Shown here: piece by piece, positions 39,038 to 48,568 of the stretch
Layout of the letters: each line of letters begins with the position of its first letter
Position numbering within the stretch: position 1 is the stretch's first letter
Assembly: GCA_963809385.1 (NCBI GenBank)
Contig: CAWEJL010000017.1
Coordinates: 310,001 to 374,000 of the forward strand
From: JAKAIY01 sp963809385
GTDB lineage: Bacteria > Chloroflexota > Ktedonobacteria > Ktedonobacterales > JADMIN01
Direction: 5' to 3'
Length of the DNA: 64,000 nt
Program-made: the position numbers and the translations under genes
Notes under the pieces: model-generated
What the model saw: the letters and a program-made list of their open reading frames with translations, nothing else
What the model was told of the DNA's origin: nothing
Database searches by the model: none

Positions 39038-39622
39038 ATGATACTGTCAGATCGCGACATCCTGGCGCGCCTCACGCGGAGTGATATCCTCATCACCCCC
39101 GCGCCTGATCTGGACTCCCAGCTTCAGCCCGCGTCCCTGGACCTGCGGTTGGGCTACGACTTCCAGACCTTCAACTACACCCGCCAGGCGCTGATAGATC
39201 CCGCCGATCCGACCACCTTCGAGCAACTCACCAGCCTCACCCAGCTCGAAGATGGCGAGCGATTCATCGTCCACCCCGGTGAATTCGTTCTCGCCACAAC
39301 GCTCGAGCGCATCGAGATACCCCTAGACCTTCTCGCGCGTCTGGAAGGCCGGAGCAGCATTGGCCGAATCGGCATCGTCATCCATAGCACGGCGGGCTAT
39401 CTGGATCCCGGCTTCAAGGGCAAGATCACGCTGGAGATCAGCAACCTCGGCAAAATCGCCGTCGCCCTCTATCCGCGCATGCGCATCTGCCAGATCGCCT
39501 TCGAGGAGATGAGCGCCCCCGTCAATTCCGGCTACGGCGAGAAGCGCGGCGCCAAATACCAGGGACAGGACGCCGCCACCGCCAGCCGCCTCTTCGAGGA
39601 CAACGAGTTCCACCGCAAATAG
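39038..39622 (+). CDS. dcd: dCTP deaminase
   Basis: Deaminates dCTP to dUTP in pyrimidine supply. A 194-residue trimeric dUTPase-fold enzyme with the ILSDRDILARL start, LARLEGRSSIGRIG and the HSTAGYLDPGFKGKITLEISN signature, and the C-terminal KYQGQ nucleotide clamp. GAGAGAG stands upstream. A terminator hairpin follows. Confidence 0.95.
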   Translation: MILSDRDILARLTRSDILITPAPDLDSQLQPASLDLRLGYDFQTFNYTRQALIDPADPTTFEQLTSLTQLEDGERFIVHPGEFVLATTLERIEIPLDLLARLEGRSSIGRIGIVIHSTAGYLDPGFKGKITLEISNLGKIAVALYPRMRICQIAFEEMSAPVNSGYGEKRGAKYQGQDAATASRLFEDNEFHRK

Positions 39623-39641
39623 GCCCTGCTCATGCACAGAA

Positions 39642-39677
39642 AACGCCCTTCCCGGCGCCATTGCCGGGAAGGGCGTT
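39642..39677. terminator. 15-bp bidirectional terminator
   Basis: AACGCCCTTCCCGGC pairs perfectly with 39663-39677, with a 6-base loop, between convergent dcd and the penicillin-binding protein gene. An A run precedes it, giving a T tract for the minus strand. Confidence 0.75.
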
Positions 39678-39721
39678 CGTGATATGCGCCTCAAGAGAAG
39701 GAAGGGGGTGAGGCTACCCCC

Positions 39722-42700
39722 TCACGATTGCAGCCACTGCAGCCCCTTCACATACCAGTCCGTGTCGGTCTGCGCCACACCGCCATAACCGTCCCAGATG
39801 TTGGTAGAGCCTTTGTAAAGGCGGGGGCGTAGGGACACGTTCCCGGATTCGGCTTGTCCTTGTAGGGAGCCAGCCCCGTTGCGCAATTGAACGAACCAAG
39901 CGCCATCCCGGAGGGAATCGGGAACTGCTGCCCGCGCGGCCAGTTGTAATGCTGGATCGCCCATGCCATCACATCGTGGAAGATGTAGCCCGCGCCGGAG
40001 ATACCGATCACGTTTCCCAGATCGGTGGAATCCGCATTGCCCGCCCAGACGCCTAACGCCATGTAGGGTGAGTAGCCCATCGTCACAATGTCGCGTGCGC
40101 CGTTGATACCCTGCGACGTACCCGTCTTGGCCGCTACCGCTGGATAATTCAACTGTTCGTCTGCCACTATGCTCGGTCAGGTCGTCGAACTCTAACGGAT
40201 TGGAGTAGTTGAAGTCCGCGATACGCGCCCGCTTATCAGTCAGGATGGATGTGATCATATACGCGGCCTGCGGGCTGAGCACCTGCGCCAGCTGCGGCTG
40301 TGGCGCGATATAGGGCTTCAGTCCATCCAGAGGGGGGAATGTGATCTCCAGGATGGAGCGCGGCGCTACATGCTTGCCACCAGTCGCAAAGACGCCATAG
40401 GCGTTCGTCAGCTGCAAGAGCGAGATCGATTGCGTGCCCAGCGCCGTCGTCGGCCCCATCAAGTTCTGCTGAAGCGATGTGATGCCCATGCGCGTGGCCA
40501 TCGAAATCGCGTTGGTCGAATAATCTGGCGAGTCGCCCACAAACGACATCATCTCCGTCGCTGGAACGTTCAGCGAGTTCGCCAGGCCATAGCGCAGAGG
40601 GATATTGCCGGAGAAGCTGTGGTTGTCGAAATTGTGCGGCGTATACCATGCTCCACCACAACCGGGTGTCGCAAAGTCAGGCACAGGCTTGCCGCCTGGC
40701 CCGCTGGTGTCTCCCGTTGGATTCGGGAAACATACAGGCGCGTCCTGCATCATGATGCCGGGGTTCCAGCCCATCTGAAACGCCGTCGCGTAGAAGACCG
40801 GCTTGGTCGAAGATCCCATCGAGCGGTTCTCGGAGATCGCCGTGTTATAGAAGCCGTCCACCTTCGGGTCTCGCGAGGTGTAGTCCACCGACCCGACCAT
40901 CGCCAGAATGTCGCCCGTGTACGGGTCCATCGCCATCACCGCGGCGTTGTGCACGTTATCCGACTGTGCTAAAGGTGGCACATTGTAGCAACCGTAGCGA
41001 CTTGAAGAACAGTAGGTAGGCCACTCCATGTTGTGCGTTTTCGTGATGTAATACTGCGCTCGCTGGATAGCGTAGGTGTCCAGGTTGAGGTCGAGCGTCG
41101 TATACACCTTGATGCCCGCGTCCACCACGTCCTGAATACCGAACTGCGACTGCAGCTCCTGCATCACGTAGTCCACGAAGTGCGGCGCCAGCTTGGTAGC
41201 GCCCGAGCTGCTGAATGTCGTATTGCCCGCGTGCGAGTAGATCTTGTGGTTTTGCAGGATACTCAACACTTCAGCCATCGACTTGTCGTACGTCGCCTGG
41301 TCAATCCACCCGTCACGCAGCACGCTACCCAACACGACCTGCGCGCGGTGATACACCAGCCACTCATGGCCCAGGTCAATATAGTCGTAGTATGGCGCTG
41401 ACGCTCCGTCAGGATAGCAGTTCCCACTCGTCAGCGGATCGCCTACGCACGGGTTATCCCAGTGCGCCATATCGCAGGGATTGGTCTGGTTCTTCCCATT
41501 CGTGCCGCAGTCATAGCTGAACTGATTCGGGCGGTAGATTGAAGGCGCATTTGGAACGCCCACCAGCATCGCCGTCTGCGCCCAGTCGAGTTGCTGGTTC
41601 GCCCAGCACGTATCGCCAGCGGCGATTGTCTGTCCAGCGCACTGCATCGGCTTCGTCGCCTTGATCGGCGTCAGCCCAAAATAGTTCTGTGCGGCGGCCT
41701 CGATGCCCAGATTGCCATCAGAGTAGTCAATGGTATCCAGGTACATCTCAAGGATCTTGGCCTTGCTGTACGCCCCGCTCTCCGTGATGCCAATCGACAG
41801 GATCGCTTCATTGATCTTGCGCATCAGCGCCTTCTGGTTGTCATGCAGCACCAGATTCTTCACCAGCTGCTGCGTGATCGTCGAGCCGCCCTGTGTTGCG
41901 CCACCCTTGGTAACGTCAGCCAGCAGCGCGCGCGCGGTGCTCGTCCAGTCGAGGCCAATATTGCTCGATGAGAAGAACGTGCGGTCCTCTGTCGAAACCG
42001 TCGCCTTCTTCACCAGATCACTGATGTTGTTGTAGGGCAGGTAAATATTGACGCCATTCGCTTTGGGCGCGACATACAGCACCTGGCCGTTACGGTCATA
42101 GATCGTCGTGCTGCCGACCGCCGCCAGCTGCGCCACCTTGCTGATCGCCGACGCATTGGCGTTGTAGTACGAGACAGCGTAGTACCCGCCGCCCACGCCC
42201 GCGCCGAGCACCGCCACTAACAACAACGCTGAGATCACGAAGCCCGCCGCGTACCATATCGCGTGCGGATTGTGACGCCCAACCCGCCACTTGCGAGACA
42301 GCGCACGAATACGCGACCGCCGGTAGCTGCGCTGATCCAATGCCGCGCGCTGCTCGGGCGTCAACTCTTCCATCGCCGAGCCATACCCCGCAGGAGCCAT
42401 ACCCTGCGTTTTGCCACCGCCACCACCGCCGCCTCGGAACGCCCCACGCGCACTCTCAACGACCGCGCTCAGCTGCTCGGACATCCCCCGCGCGAAACCC
42501 GCCGCGCGCTCGCGCATCGAGCGCCGCTCACCCCGCCCAGGCGGTGGCCCCTCGCGCTGCGGCGCACCGCTTCTCCCCGCCGCGCTGGGGCGCCCGCTGT
42601 CATACCGCTCCGGAGAATATCCCTCTGGACGCGATACGCCGCCGGTTCGGCCTGGGCCGCCTGATACTCCAGGGCGTGACCCTCGCCCAGGCGTTTCTCC

Positions 42701-42979
42701 AGGGCGGCGCGAGGCGCCCGGCTGCGGACTCGATGGTGGACCATACTGGGAGGGAGCGCCAGACGACGGCTGACGGCTTGGGCCGCCGCTCCCTGCCGCG
42801 CGCCGCCCTGTCGGGTCAGACGGCGTCCCGCGCCCCATGCCGGGCCCTGATGGCCCGCCGCGTGAGGGAGGGGGAGCCCCGCGCTCGCCAGAGCCCCTGC
42901 CCGAACGGCTATACCCGTCATCCTGCGAGTACCCGCCGCGCTGGTCATCGTCATACGAACCGCGCGTGTCCCTGCCCAT
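39722..42979 (-). CDS. Class A penicillin-binding protein (PBP1A-like; two frame breaks)
   Basis: A bifunctional peptidoglycan glycosyltransferase/transpeptidase. Residues 1-215 are disordered and basic, followed by an anchor helix (about 240-270). The glycosyltransferase-51 part has TVSTEDRTFF near 325 and GGSTITQQLVKNL. The transpeptidase has SSTK near 716, SLN near 798 and KTGT near 955. Near 40171 one extra base shifts the frame, so KTGTSQGINGARDIV lies in another frame. Near 39818 the frame returns, probably through one T lost from a T run, to finish at 39722 (YKGSTNIWDGYGG). GGAGGCG precedes the start. Without correction the essential KTG motif is missing. Confidence 0.85.
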   Translation of the reverse strand: MGRDTRGSYDDDQRGGYSQDDGYSRSGRGSGERGAPPPSRGGPSGPGMGRGTPSDPTGRRAAGSGGPSRQPSSGAPSQYGPPSSPQPGASRRPGETPGRGSRPGVSGGPGRTGGVSRPEGYSPERYDSGRPSAAGRSGAPQREGPPPGRGERRSMRERAAGFARGMSEQLSAVVESARGAFRGGGGGGGKTQGMAPAGYGSAMEELTPEQRAALDQRSYRRSRIRALSRKWRVGRHNPHAIWYAAGFVISALLLVAVLGAGVGGGYYAVSYYNANASAISKVAQLAAVGSTTIYDRNGQVLYVAPKANGVNIYLPYNNISDLVKKATVSTEDRTFFSSSNIGLDWTSTARALLADVTKGGATQGGSTITQQLVKNLVLHDNQKALMRKINEAILSIGITESGAYSKAKILEMYLDTIDYSDGNLGIEAAAQNYFGLTPIKATKPMQCAGQTIAAGDTCWANQQLDWAQTAMLVGVPNAPSIYRPNQFSYDCGTNGKNQTNPCDMAHWDNPCVGDPLTSGNCYPDGASAPYYDYIDLGHEWLVYHRAQVVLGSVLRDGWIDQATYDKSMAEVLSILQNHKIYSHAGNTTFSSSGATKLAPHFVDYVMQELQSQFGIQDVVDAGIKVYTTLDLNLDTYAIQRAQYYITKTHNMEWPTYCSSSRYGCYNVPPLAQSDNVHNAAVMAMDPYTGDILAMVGSVDYTSRDPKVDGFYNTAISENRSMGSSTKPVFYATAFQMGWNPGIMMQDAPVCFPNPTGDTSGPGGKPVPDFATPGCGGAWYTPHNFDNHSFSGNIPLRYGLANSLNVPATEMMSFVGDSPDYSTNAISMATRMGITSLQQNLMGPTTALGTQSISLLQLTNAYGVFATGGKHVAPRSILEITFPPLDGLKPYIAPQPQLAQVLSPQAAYMITSILTDKRARIADFNYSNPLEFDDLTEHSGRRTVELSSGSGQDGYVAGYQRRTRHCDDGLLTLHGVRRLGGQCGFHRSGKRDRYLRRGLHLPRCDGMGDPALQLAARAAVPDSLRDGAWFVQLRNGAGSLQGQAESGNVSLRPRLYKGSTNIWDGYGGVAQTDTDWYVKGLQWLQS

Positions 42980-43309
42980 TTCTGGCGCCTCCTATTGACA
43001 CAGTCATTCGCCCCCTCACCCACCCACAGCGCTGGCGGCGCGTCGCGCAGGAACGCTTCCTTACGTGGGAACGCGCGTCAAAGATCGAAAAGCTGGGGGC
43101 AATCTGAGGGGGAACACGACATCACAGCAATGGTATAGACAATTACCTGGTATTGGCAACCGGCATGGGAAATATGCCCCATCATATCAGACGCTCGCCG
43201 ATGTATGGAGTCTGGAATGATGCGCTATACTGTGGGGCGTCTCCATTCCTCGATCCGGCGCGTGGCGCCGCAAACCAATCGTCCATCTACATCATCAGGG
43301 AGTCATACC
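42980..43309. other. Divergent intergenic region, no gene seen
   Basis: A 330-base gap between the penicillin-binding protein and bioY. A -10-like TATACT lies near 43226. I see no riboswitch or operator that I can name. Confidence 0.35.
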
Positions 43310-43924
43310 ATGCTATCGGGCACGACCCAGCGCGGAGCGCTAGTGGATGTCATCTCCTCCAGCCTGACGGATGGCGCGCGGACGCGCTCCGCCGCAGCCT
43401 CCTGGCTACGCGAAGCGGCGCTCGCCCTCGTTGGCGTCGCGCTGATCGCGCTCAGCGCGCGGCTCATCATCCCCTTGCCATTTACTCCCGTCCCCGTCAC
43501 TGGCCAGACCTTCGCCGTGTTACTGCTCGCGGCGGCGTACGGCGCCCGGCGTGGGCTCGCGACTGTCGCGCTCTACATCCTCGCCGGAGTGGCGGGGCTG
43601 CCCGTCTTCGCCGCCATCCCCTACACCGCCAGCTATGGCTACATCGCTGGCTTCGCCCTCGCGGCGGTCGTGGTGGGCTGGCTGGCGGAGCATGGCTGGG
43701 ACCGCAGCTTCCCGCGCGCCATCGCCGCAATGCTCGCCGGTGAGGCCGCGATCTATCTCTGCGGTCTCGTCTGGCTGTCGCACTTCACTGGCTGGAGCAA
43801 TGTCATCGCGCTCGGCTTCACGCCGTTCCTCGCTGGCGACGCCCTCAAGCTGCTCGCCGCGGCGCTGCTGCTGCCCGCCGCATGGCATGGCGTCCGCGCC
43901 GCGCTCGGGAGGGAGACTCGCTAG
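43310..43924 (+). CDS. bioY: Biotin transporter S component BioY
   Basis: An energy-coupling-factor S component for biotin uptake: about six helices and the BioY signature PFTPVPVTGQTFAVLL, with GYIAGFALAA and the C-terminal FTPFLAGDALKLLAAALL. AGGGAG precedes ATG 43310. No EcfA or EcfT gene adjoins it, so it would use a shared module or act alone. The next gene begins right after its stop. Confidence 0.92.
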   Translation: MLSGTTQRGALVDVISSSLTDGARTRSAAASWLREAALALVGVALIALSARLIIPLPFTPVPVTGQTFAVLLLAAAYGARRGLATVALYILAGVAGLPVFAAIPYTASYGYIAGFALAAVVVGWLAEHGWDRSFPRAIAAMLAGEAAIYLCGLVWLSHFTGWSNVIALGFTPFLAGDALKLLAAALLLPAAWHGVRAALGRETR

Positions 43925-44443
43925 ATGAGTGATGACGAGCAGCGACACGAGCCGCCAGCGCCGGACACCTCCGACACCTCCGACACCTCCGCGGAAATGG
44001 AGTTCGATAAACCGTTCTTCGAGTATTGGAACCAGCGCGACTTCGTCCGCTGGATGGGCGCCCGTATCACCCATAGCGCGAACGGCGAAGCAACCTGTTA
44101 TCTCGAGCCTGGCGAGCACCATCGCGGCGCGGGGGTCGGCGGTCGCGCCGTCACTGGCGCCGTGCAGGCCTACATCTTCGACATCGTAACCGGAGCGGCG
44201 GTGGCCTCCCTGGCGCATGGCCTACAACCGCAGGTCACCGTCTCCCTGGATGTCACCTTCGAATACCCCGCCTACGATGCGCCACTGACCTTCGAGGCGC
44301 GCGTCCAGGGCGGCGGCAAACAGCTCTTCTTTGTCGAGGGTGAATGCCGCGATGTGAATGGGCGTATCTGCTCGCGCTCCCGCGCCATCTACCGCCGCTT
44401 CAAACAACGCCTCGACATCCCGCCCGACATCCAGGCGCGATGA
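43925..44443 (+). CDS. Hotdog-fold thioesterase (PaaI-like)
   Basis: A 172-residue hotdog enzyme. An acidic N-terminal tail is followed by the GEHHRGAGVGGRAVTGAVQAYIFDIVTG helix region typical of the PaaI/acyl-CoA thioesterase family. The start directly follows the bioY stop, so the pair is co-translated. A role in acyl-CoA or biotin-related metabolism is only guilt by association. Confidence 0.75.
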   Translation: MSDDEQRHEPPAPDTSDTSDTSAEMEFDKPFFEYWNQRDFVRWMGARITHSANGEATCYLEPGEHHRGAGVGGRAVTGAVQAYIFDIVTGAAVASLAHGLQPQVTVSLDVTFEYPAYDAPLTFEARVQGGGKQLFFVEGECRDVNGRICSRSRAIYRRFKQRLDIPPDIQAR

Positions 44444-44455
44444 CTCTGGCTGACC

Positions 44456-44484
44456 CTGGCCGCGCTCACCTTCAGCGCGGCCAG
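44456..44484. terminator. 11-bp hairpin overlapping a stop codon
   Basis: CTGGCCGCGCT (44456-44466) pairs with 44474-44484 with a 7-base loop. It sits between the converging thioesterase and oxidoreductase genes, overlapping the latter's corrected stop. Confidence 0.45.
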
Positions 44485-45468
44485 CGATAGCCCGCGCTAG
44501 CGTAAATCAGCTCGATTCCACGCGCCTGCGCTAGCGCATCCTCGCGGTTGAACGGCAGCGCTCTGCCCCGTGCGCACGCTCTCCGCGAACGCCTCAACCT
44601 GTAGCTGGTACTGGTCCACCGCCGCGAAGCGCCGCTCGTGGGTCTCCTGGCCGGTCTCCAGCCGCACGACCGTCTCCGCCTTCCCTGGCGTAAACGGGCG
44701 CGGAATGATCAGCCGCCCCAGGTCACCGATCAACTCCGCGCCCTGGCCCCATGGCAGCGCAAAGCTGCTGTCAATCAACCCGCGCCGCCCCTCGCCAAAG
44801 TCGAGCGCGGCCTGCATTCCCCACTCGACCTCACTCTCCGCTGGCTCGGTCACCATCGCCACCGCCCGCTCCGGCGCGCCATCGAAGAACAACCGGCACA
44901 GACTCAGCGGGTAGCAGCCGACATCCATCAGCGAGCCGCCGCCTAACGCACCCTTCAGCCGGATATTATCTGAAGACGAGCGGAGATCGAACATGAACGA
45001 CGAGCGGATCATCCGCAACGGTCCAATGCGCCCCGCCGCCACCTGCTCGCGCGCCCAGGTGATCTGCGGGTGAAAGCGATACATGAACGCCTCCATCAGC
45101 AGCACGCCCGCGCGCTCCGCGGCGCCGTACATCTCCTCCACCTCCGCCGCTGTCAGCCCCAGCGGCTTCTCGCAGAGCACATGCTTGCCCGCCGCGGCCG
45201 CCTTCACCGTCCACTCCAAATGCCGCGCGTTTGGCAGCGGGGTGTAGACCGCGTCCACATCGGGATCGTCGAGCAGCGCCTCATAGCTACCATACGCCCG
45301 CACGCCCCGCTCCCGCATCGCCACCGCTTCCGCACGCCCCAGGTCGCGGCTGGCGATCGCCACCAGCCGGCCATTGCGCGACGCCTGGATCGCCGGGATC
45401 ACCGCCTTTATCCCGATATTCGCCGTGCTTATGACGCCCCAGCGTACCAGTTCAGCCTCCATCGCCAT
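44472..45468 (-). CDS. Gfo/Idh/MocA oxidoreductase (3' frameshift)
   Basis: An NAD(P)-dependent sugar-type dehydrogenase. The Rossmann part begins WGVISTANIGIKAV and is followed by HVLCEKPLGLTAAEVEEM, the catalytic Lys of the EKP motif. The C-terminal sheet domain ends with a frame shift near 44562 (one extra base): the corrected tail reads FNREDALAQARGIELIYASAG and stops at 44472, while the raw reading ends at 44497 with unrelated residues. ATG 45468 has GAAGGG six bases upstream. The substrate is unknown. Confidence 0.83.
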
Positions 45469-45516
45469 GTGCATCCCTTCGTAAGAGCCAGGCGCGCGCC
45501 CGCGCCCGCGATCCCG

Positions 45517-45522
45517 TATAAT
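45517..45522 (+). promoter_or_regulatory. Consensus -10 box upstream of the selenoprotein gene
   Basis: TATAAT in a GC-rich gap 142 bases before the AhpD-like start codon. No good -35 at the right spacing, so it may be activator-dependent or a coincidence. Confidence 0.35.
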
Positions 45523-45663
45523 CTGATGTGGTAGCGGCGAAGCGTATGAACACCAGGCGCACGCCCCTCATTCGGCATCATACGGCGCCAGCGCGACGTC
45601 TGGCAGGTATCCGCCCCGCTTCCTGGCGGGAGTAGATGAAGCAGCACGCAAAGGAGAAGCGCG

Positions 45664-46221
45664 ATGGCGCGTATCCGTCCACTGCGGCCCGATGAAGTGG
45701 GGCCTGAGGCGCAAGATGAGTTCGCACGCTTTGAGCGCGAGCGCGGCGCGATCCCCAATATGTTTCGCACGATGGCGCTGCGATCAGAGATCATGCGGAC
45801 CGCCTCCGAGCACATGCGGGCCATCTTCTCCACTGGCACGGTAGACACCCGCCTGAAAGAGATGCTGGCGGTGCGCGTCTCGCAGATCAACGATTGCCAC
45901 TATTGAAAGGCCTCTCATACTGCTTTGGCAAAGCAGCTGGGCGCATCTGAGGACCTGCTCGACGCGATGTATCACATTGATCAGCATCGCGACGAGTTTA
46001 CTGCGGCGGAGCTGGCGGCGCTGGCGCTCGCTGAGCGCATGACGACCGACGCGCGCAACGTGGATGAAGACGTCTGGGCGGAGTTGCGCGAGCACTTCGA
46101 CGAGGGACAGATCATCGAGCTGGCCGCCGTCATCGGCCTATTCAACTACTTCAACCGCTTCAACGACGCGCTGCGGGTAGACATCACGCCTCCCGCCCGT
46201 CCGCCGGTGAAAGACGCATGA
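45664..46221 (+). CDS. AhpD-like selenoprotein (in-frame TGA as selenocysteine)
   Basis: A 185-residue carboxymuconolactone-decarboxylase/AhpD-family peroxidase. The family signature E-x11-C-x2-C-x3-H is complete: E66, C78-H79-Y80, then TGA at codon 81 (45904-45906) in place of the second Cys, then H85. The same frame continues for another 104 codons with intact family sequence (HTALAKQLGASEDLLDAMY, then ELAALALAERMT and IIELAAVIGLFNYFNRFNDAL). Twenty bases after the TGA is a perfect 7-bp hairpin with a GGC loop, as bacterial SECIS elements require. Perfect AAGGAGAAGCG precedes the start. Selenoprotein AhpDs are known in other bacteria. The alternatives are a point error or a real stop. Confidence 0.82.
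45904..45936 (+). promoter_or_regulatory. Candidate bacterial SECIS element
   Basis: TGA at 45904-45906. Then CTGCTTT (45920-45926), loop GGC (45927-45929) and AAAGCAG (45930-45936) form seven unbroken base pairs. The loop begins with G and starts 20 bases after the TGA, within the distance (about 16-37) and loop-G rule of published bacterial SECIS models. Confidence 0.75.
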
Positions 46222-46278
46222 CATACGTTCACGCGGATGGAGCGGCGCGGAATGGATAGAAAGGGAGATGGAGAGGAA

Positions 46279-46614
46279 ATGCCGGAGAACTCCACACGAA
46301 CTGGCGACCAACCGGCGGAGACGCGTCTGGCGGCGCTGCTGGCGGACCTCGACGCGCTCCAGCGCTACCTGGATGAGCGCGGCCGCCATTCATCCGAGCT
46401 GGCTCAGCGATTTCTGGCGAACGCCCGGCGCGACTCCGCCTCGCGCGCCTACGACGAGCGACAGGCGACGATGCTCGAATACCAGCGCTACATCTGGGCC
46501 GAGATCGCCGGTCGCGTGGGCAAGCTGATCAGCCTCTACGGGGAGGGTGAGCCGCTGGCCAGCGAAAACACGGAAAGGCGCGCGACCGCAGCCACTCCCG
46601 ATGGCGGCGCGTGA
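46279..46614 (+). CDS. Small helical protein, coiled-coil-like
   Basis: An 111-residue hydrophilic protein: a long Leu/Ala-rich helix (RLAALLADLDALQRYLDERG), an Arg/Tyr-rich segment (RAYDERQATMLEYQRYIWAEIAG) and a disordered tail. There is no signal or membrane helix. ATG 46279 has GAGAGGAA just upstream, rather than the earlier 46237. It follows the AhpD-like gene and may be in its operon. Function unknown. Confidence 0.5.
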   Translation: MPENSTRTGDQPAETRLAALLADLDALQRYLDERGRHSSELAQRFLANARRDSASRAYDERQATMLEYQRYIWAEIAGRVGKLISLYGEGEPLASENTERRATAATPDGGA

Positions 46615-46689
46615 GGCTTGTTCACGCGAACAGCTATTTCATAATGAAACATGCGCGCGCGTCCCTCGTTTCCGCCCGCGCCAGGGCGG

Positions 46690-48273
46690 CTAACGCTTGA
46701 CGCTCTGAGGTTCCCCGCGCTCGTCATACTCCATGTAGACGACATCATCCACATACGGGTGCTGGCGCAGCCGCTCGCCAATTTCCGACTCACGCCCCGG
46801 CATGACCTGGGCCAGGATGCCGTGCTTGCGAGGGATCAGCCGCATTGGGCGCGCAGATGTGGCCGCGAGCAGCCGCTGCGCCTGCCCGACAGTCACGCCA
46901 TGCCGGAAAAAGATGGCCACACGCCCTGGGCCAAGCAGCGGAGCCTGCTGCCGCGCGGTATCGCCCTCAAAACGCTGGATGATCCCCTGCGCGGCCTGCT
47001 CCACCTGGTCGTGGATGCGCTTGAAAGCGGGCGCCGCTGCCTGCTGCGCCCGGCCCGTGACTCCACGCGCCGAGGCGGCCAGCTTTCCGAAGGCATCCCC
47101 CAAACGCGAAGTGGGCGCGGGTGGCGCGTAGGCCGGCAACGGATGCGTCCCACTAGCGCGCGCCTCGCGCTGGAAGCGCAGCGCGCTGCCGACGCCGGGT
47201 CGTAGGTCACTCCACCACTGCCGCACCGCGTCAGCGACCGGCGTCACATCGTCCGTCGCCGCCTCGCCCTGCTCGTGGGCCACGCGGTGGCGGCGAAGCT
47301 CCTGAAAGCGCTCCATCCGGAAATTGGCCATCGCGCCATCGGGCGCGGGCGGCTGGATGGCACGGCCATCGGGCGCGGCCAGGCGCTCGCCGTGCGTGAT
47401 CGGCCGCCCCACGCTATCCAGCGGGAAGGGTGGCTGCGGACGTGGCGGCAGCCCCGCGCGCCAGTCGCGCGGATCTTGCGCATCTGGGCGGGCAGGCGGC
47501 TGTGGCGCGCTTCTGGGCTGTGTTGGCGCCTGCCCGCGCGGGTCAGGCGCGGGCGCGGCGGCTTGCGGGCGCGGTGGCCAGGACGGCTGGTCGCCAGTAT
47601 CCAGAAAGGATGGCCTGAGTGATGGCTTGAGCGCCCCGAGCTCCTCTGGAGTCAGATGGATTGTGGGCTGGTCGGCCACAGACCACTCAGACTCTGGGTC
47701 TACTTCGTCCGCGATGCCTGAGAACTCCTCAGCCATGAGTAGGTCCAGCGGCGCTTGACTCACTGGATCGGAAGGAGGAGGCGTTGGGCGTGGCCTGCTG
47801 AACGCTCCAGCCAGCGTGTTGTAGCGCGGACGCGGGGCGGGTGTCTCCTGCGCGGGAAGGACCTCTGACGCTTCGTTTACAATCGCCTCAGGCGTCGCCG
47901 TAGGTGGGAGCGGAGTCGCACGCACAACTGTAGCGTCGGGCTCGGCGCTCGTCAGCGGGGTCTGCGGCGCGAGAACCGCCTCAGTCTCACGCGTCGCGCC
48001 TTCGTCAAACTCATCCATGCCGCCCAGCTCGAGAGCATCCATACCAGATGGTTGCTCGTCTCGAGGCTCGACAGTCTCAAGCATTGGCTCCGTGACAGGC
48101 GCGCTCTCGATTGTCGCAAGCTCAATCGCTGGTAGCTCGCGCGTCACCCGCGCGCCCTCTACCGCAACCCGCTCACCTTGTTCCGTGGCCTCAGTTGGGG
48201 TGACGACCTCATCGCCGGGCGCCTCGCTACGAGAGGCGGCTGTACGCCGTTCGCTTTTCGTCCGCTTCGCCAT
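46690..48273 (-). CDS. Long disordered protein with S8-prodomain-like C-terminus
   Basis: A 527-residue protein. Most of it is Pro/Glu/Ala-rich and low-complexity, with no membrane helix. Residues about 380-450 include amphipathic stretches (LGDAFGKLAASARGVTGRAQQ). The last 70 (VAIFFRHGVTVGQAQRLLAATSA, then GILAQVMPGRESEIGERLRQHPYVDDVVYMEY) resemble the inhibitor-I9/subtilase prodomain fold. There is no catalytic domain here, so an inhibitor or scaffolding role is inference. ATG 48273 has GGGAGAGAAG upstream. Confidence 0.5.
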   Translation of the reverse strand: MAKRTKSERRTAASRSEAPGDEVVTPTEATEQGERVAVEGARVTRELPAIELATIESAPVTEPMLETVEPRDEQPSGMDALELGGMDEFDEGATRETEAVLAPQTPLTSAEPDATVVRATPLPPTATPEAIVNEASEVLPAQETPAPRPRYNTLAGAFSRPRPTPPPSDPVSQAPLDLLMAEEFSGIADEVDPESEWSVADQPTIHLTPEELGALKPSLRPSFLDTGDQPSWPPRPQAAAPAPDPRGQAPTQPRSAPQPPARPDAQDPRDWRAGLPPRPQPPFPLDSVGRPITHGERLAAPDGRAIQPPAPDGAMANFRMERFQELRRHRVAHEQGEAATDDVTPVADAVRQWWSDLRPGVGSALRFQREARASGTHPLPAYAPPAPTSRLGDAFGKLAASARGVTGRAQQAAAPAFKRIHDQVEQAAQGIIQRFEGDTARQQAPLLGPGRVAIFFRHGVTVGQAQRLLAATSARPMRLIPRKHGILAQVMPGRESEIGERLRQHPYVDDVVYMEYDERGEPQSVKR

Positions 48274-48568
48274 CGCTTCTCTCCCGGCCCCTTCCCACCA
48301 CGCGCTGGGGACTGGCGCGTTGGTGGGGAAAGCGACTTCGCTTTCCCCAAAACTCAATCACGCGAGACTGAGCGTGTACTCAAGAGCATATCTCACCCAC
48401 ATGAGGCTCATAGACGGGCAAACGGCCACAAATCCGCTGCCAGCCCACGCCTGCTGGCTCTTTCCGCCTCATCAGACACTGCGCCGCTGTGGGAGAAAAA
48501 TCCTACTACCATTCGCGCAGGCGGGGAGCCGAAGTGCGAAAAACACCAGTCAGACGGCGGTTGCCCAA

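Noticed and set aside
45664..45906. A short AhpD fragment ending at a real stop
   Set aside because: The same frame continues past the TGA with 104 family-like codons, the TGA sits on the redox Cys position, and a SECIS-like hairpin follows.
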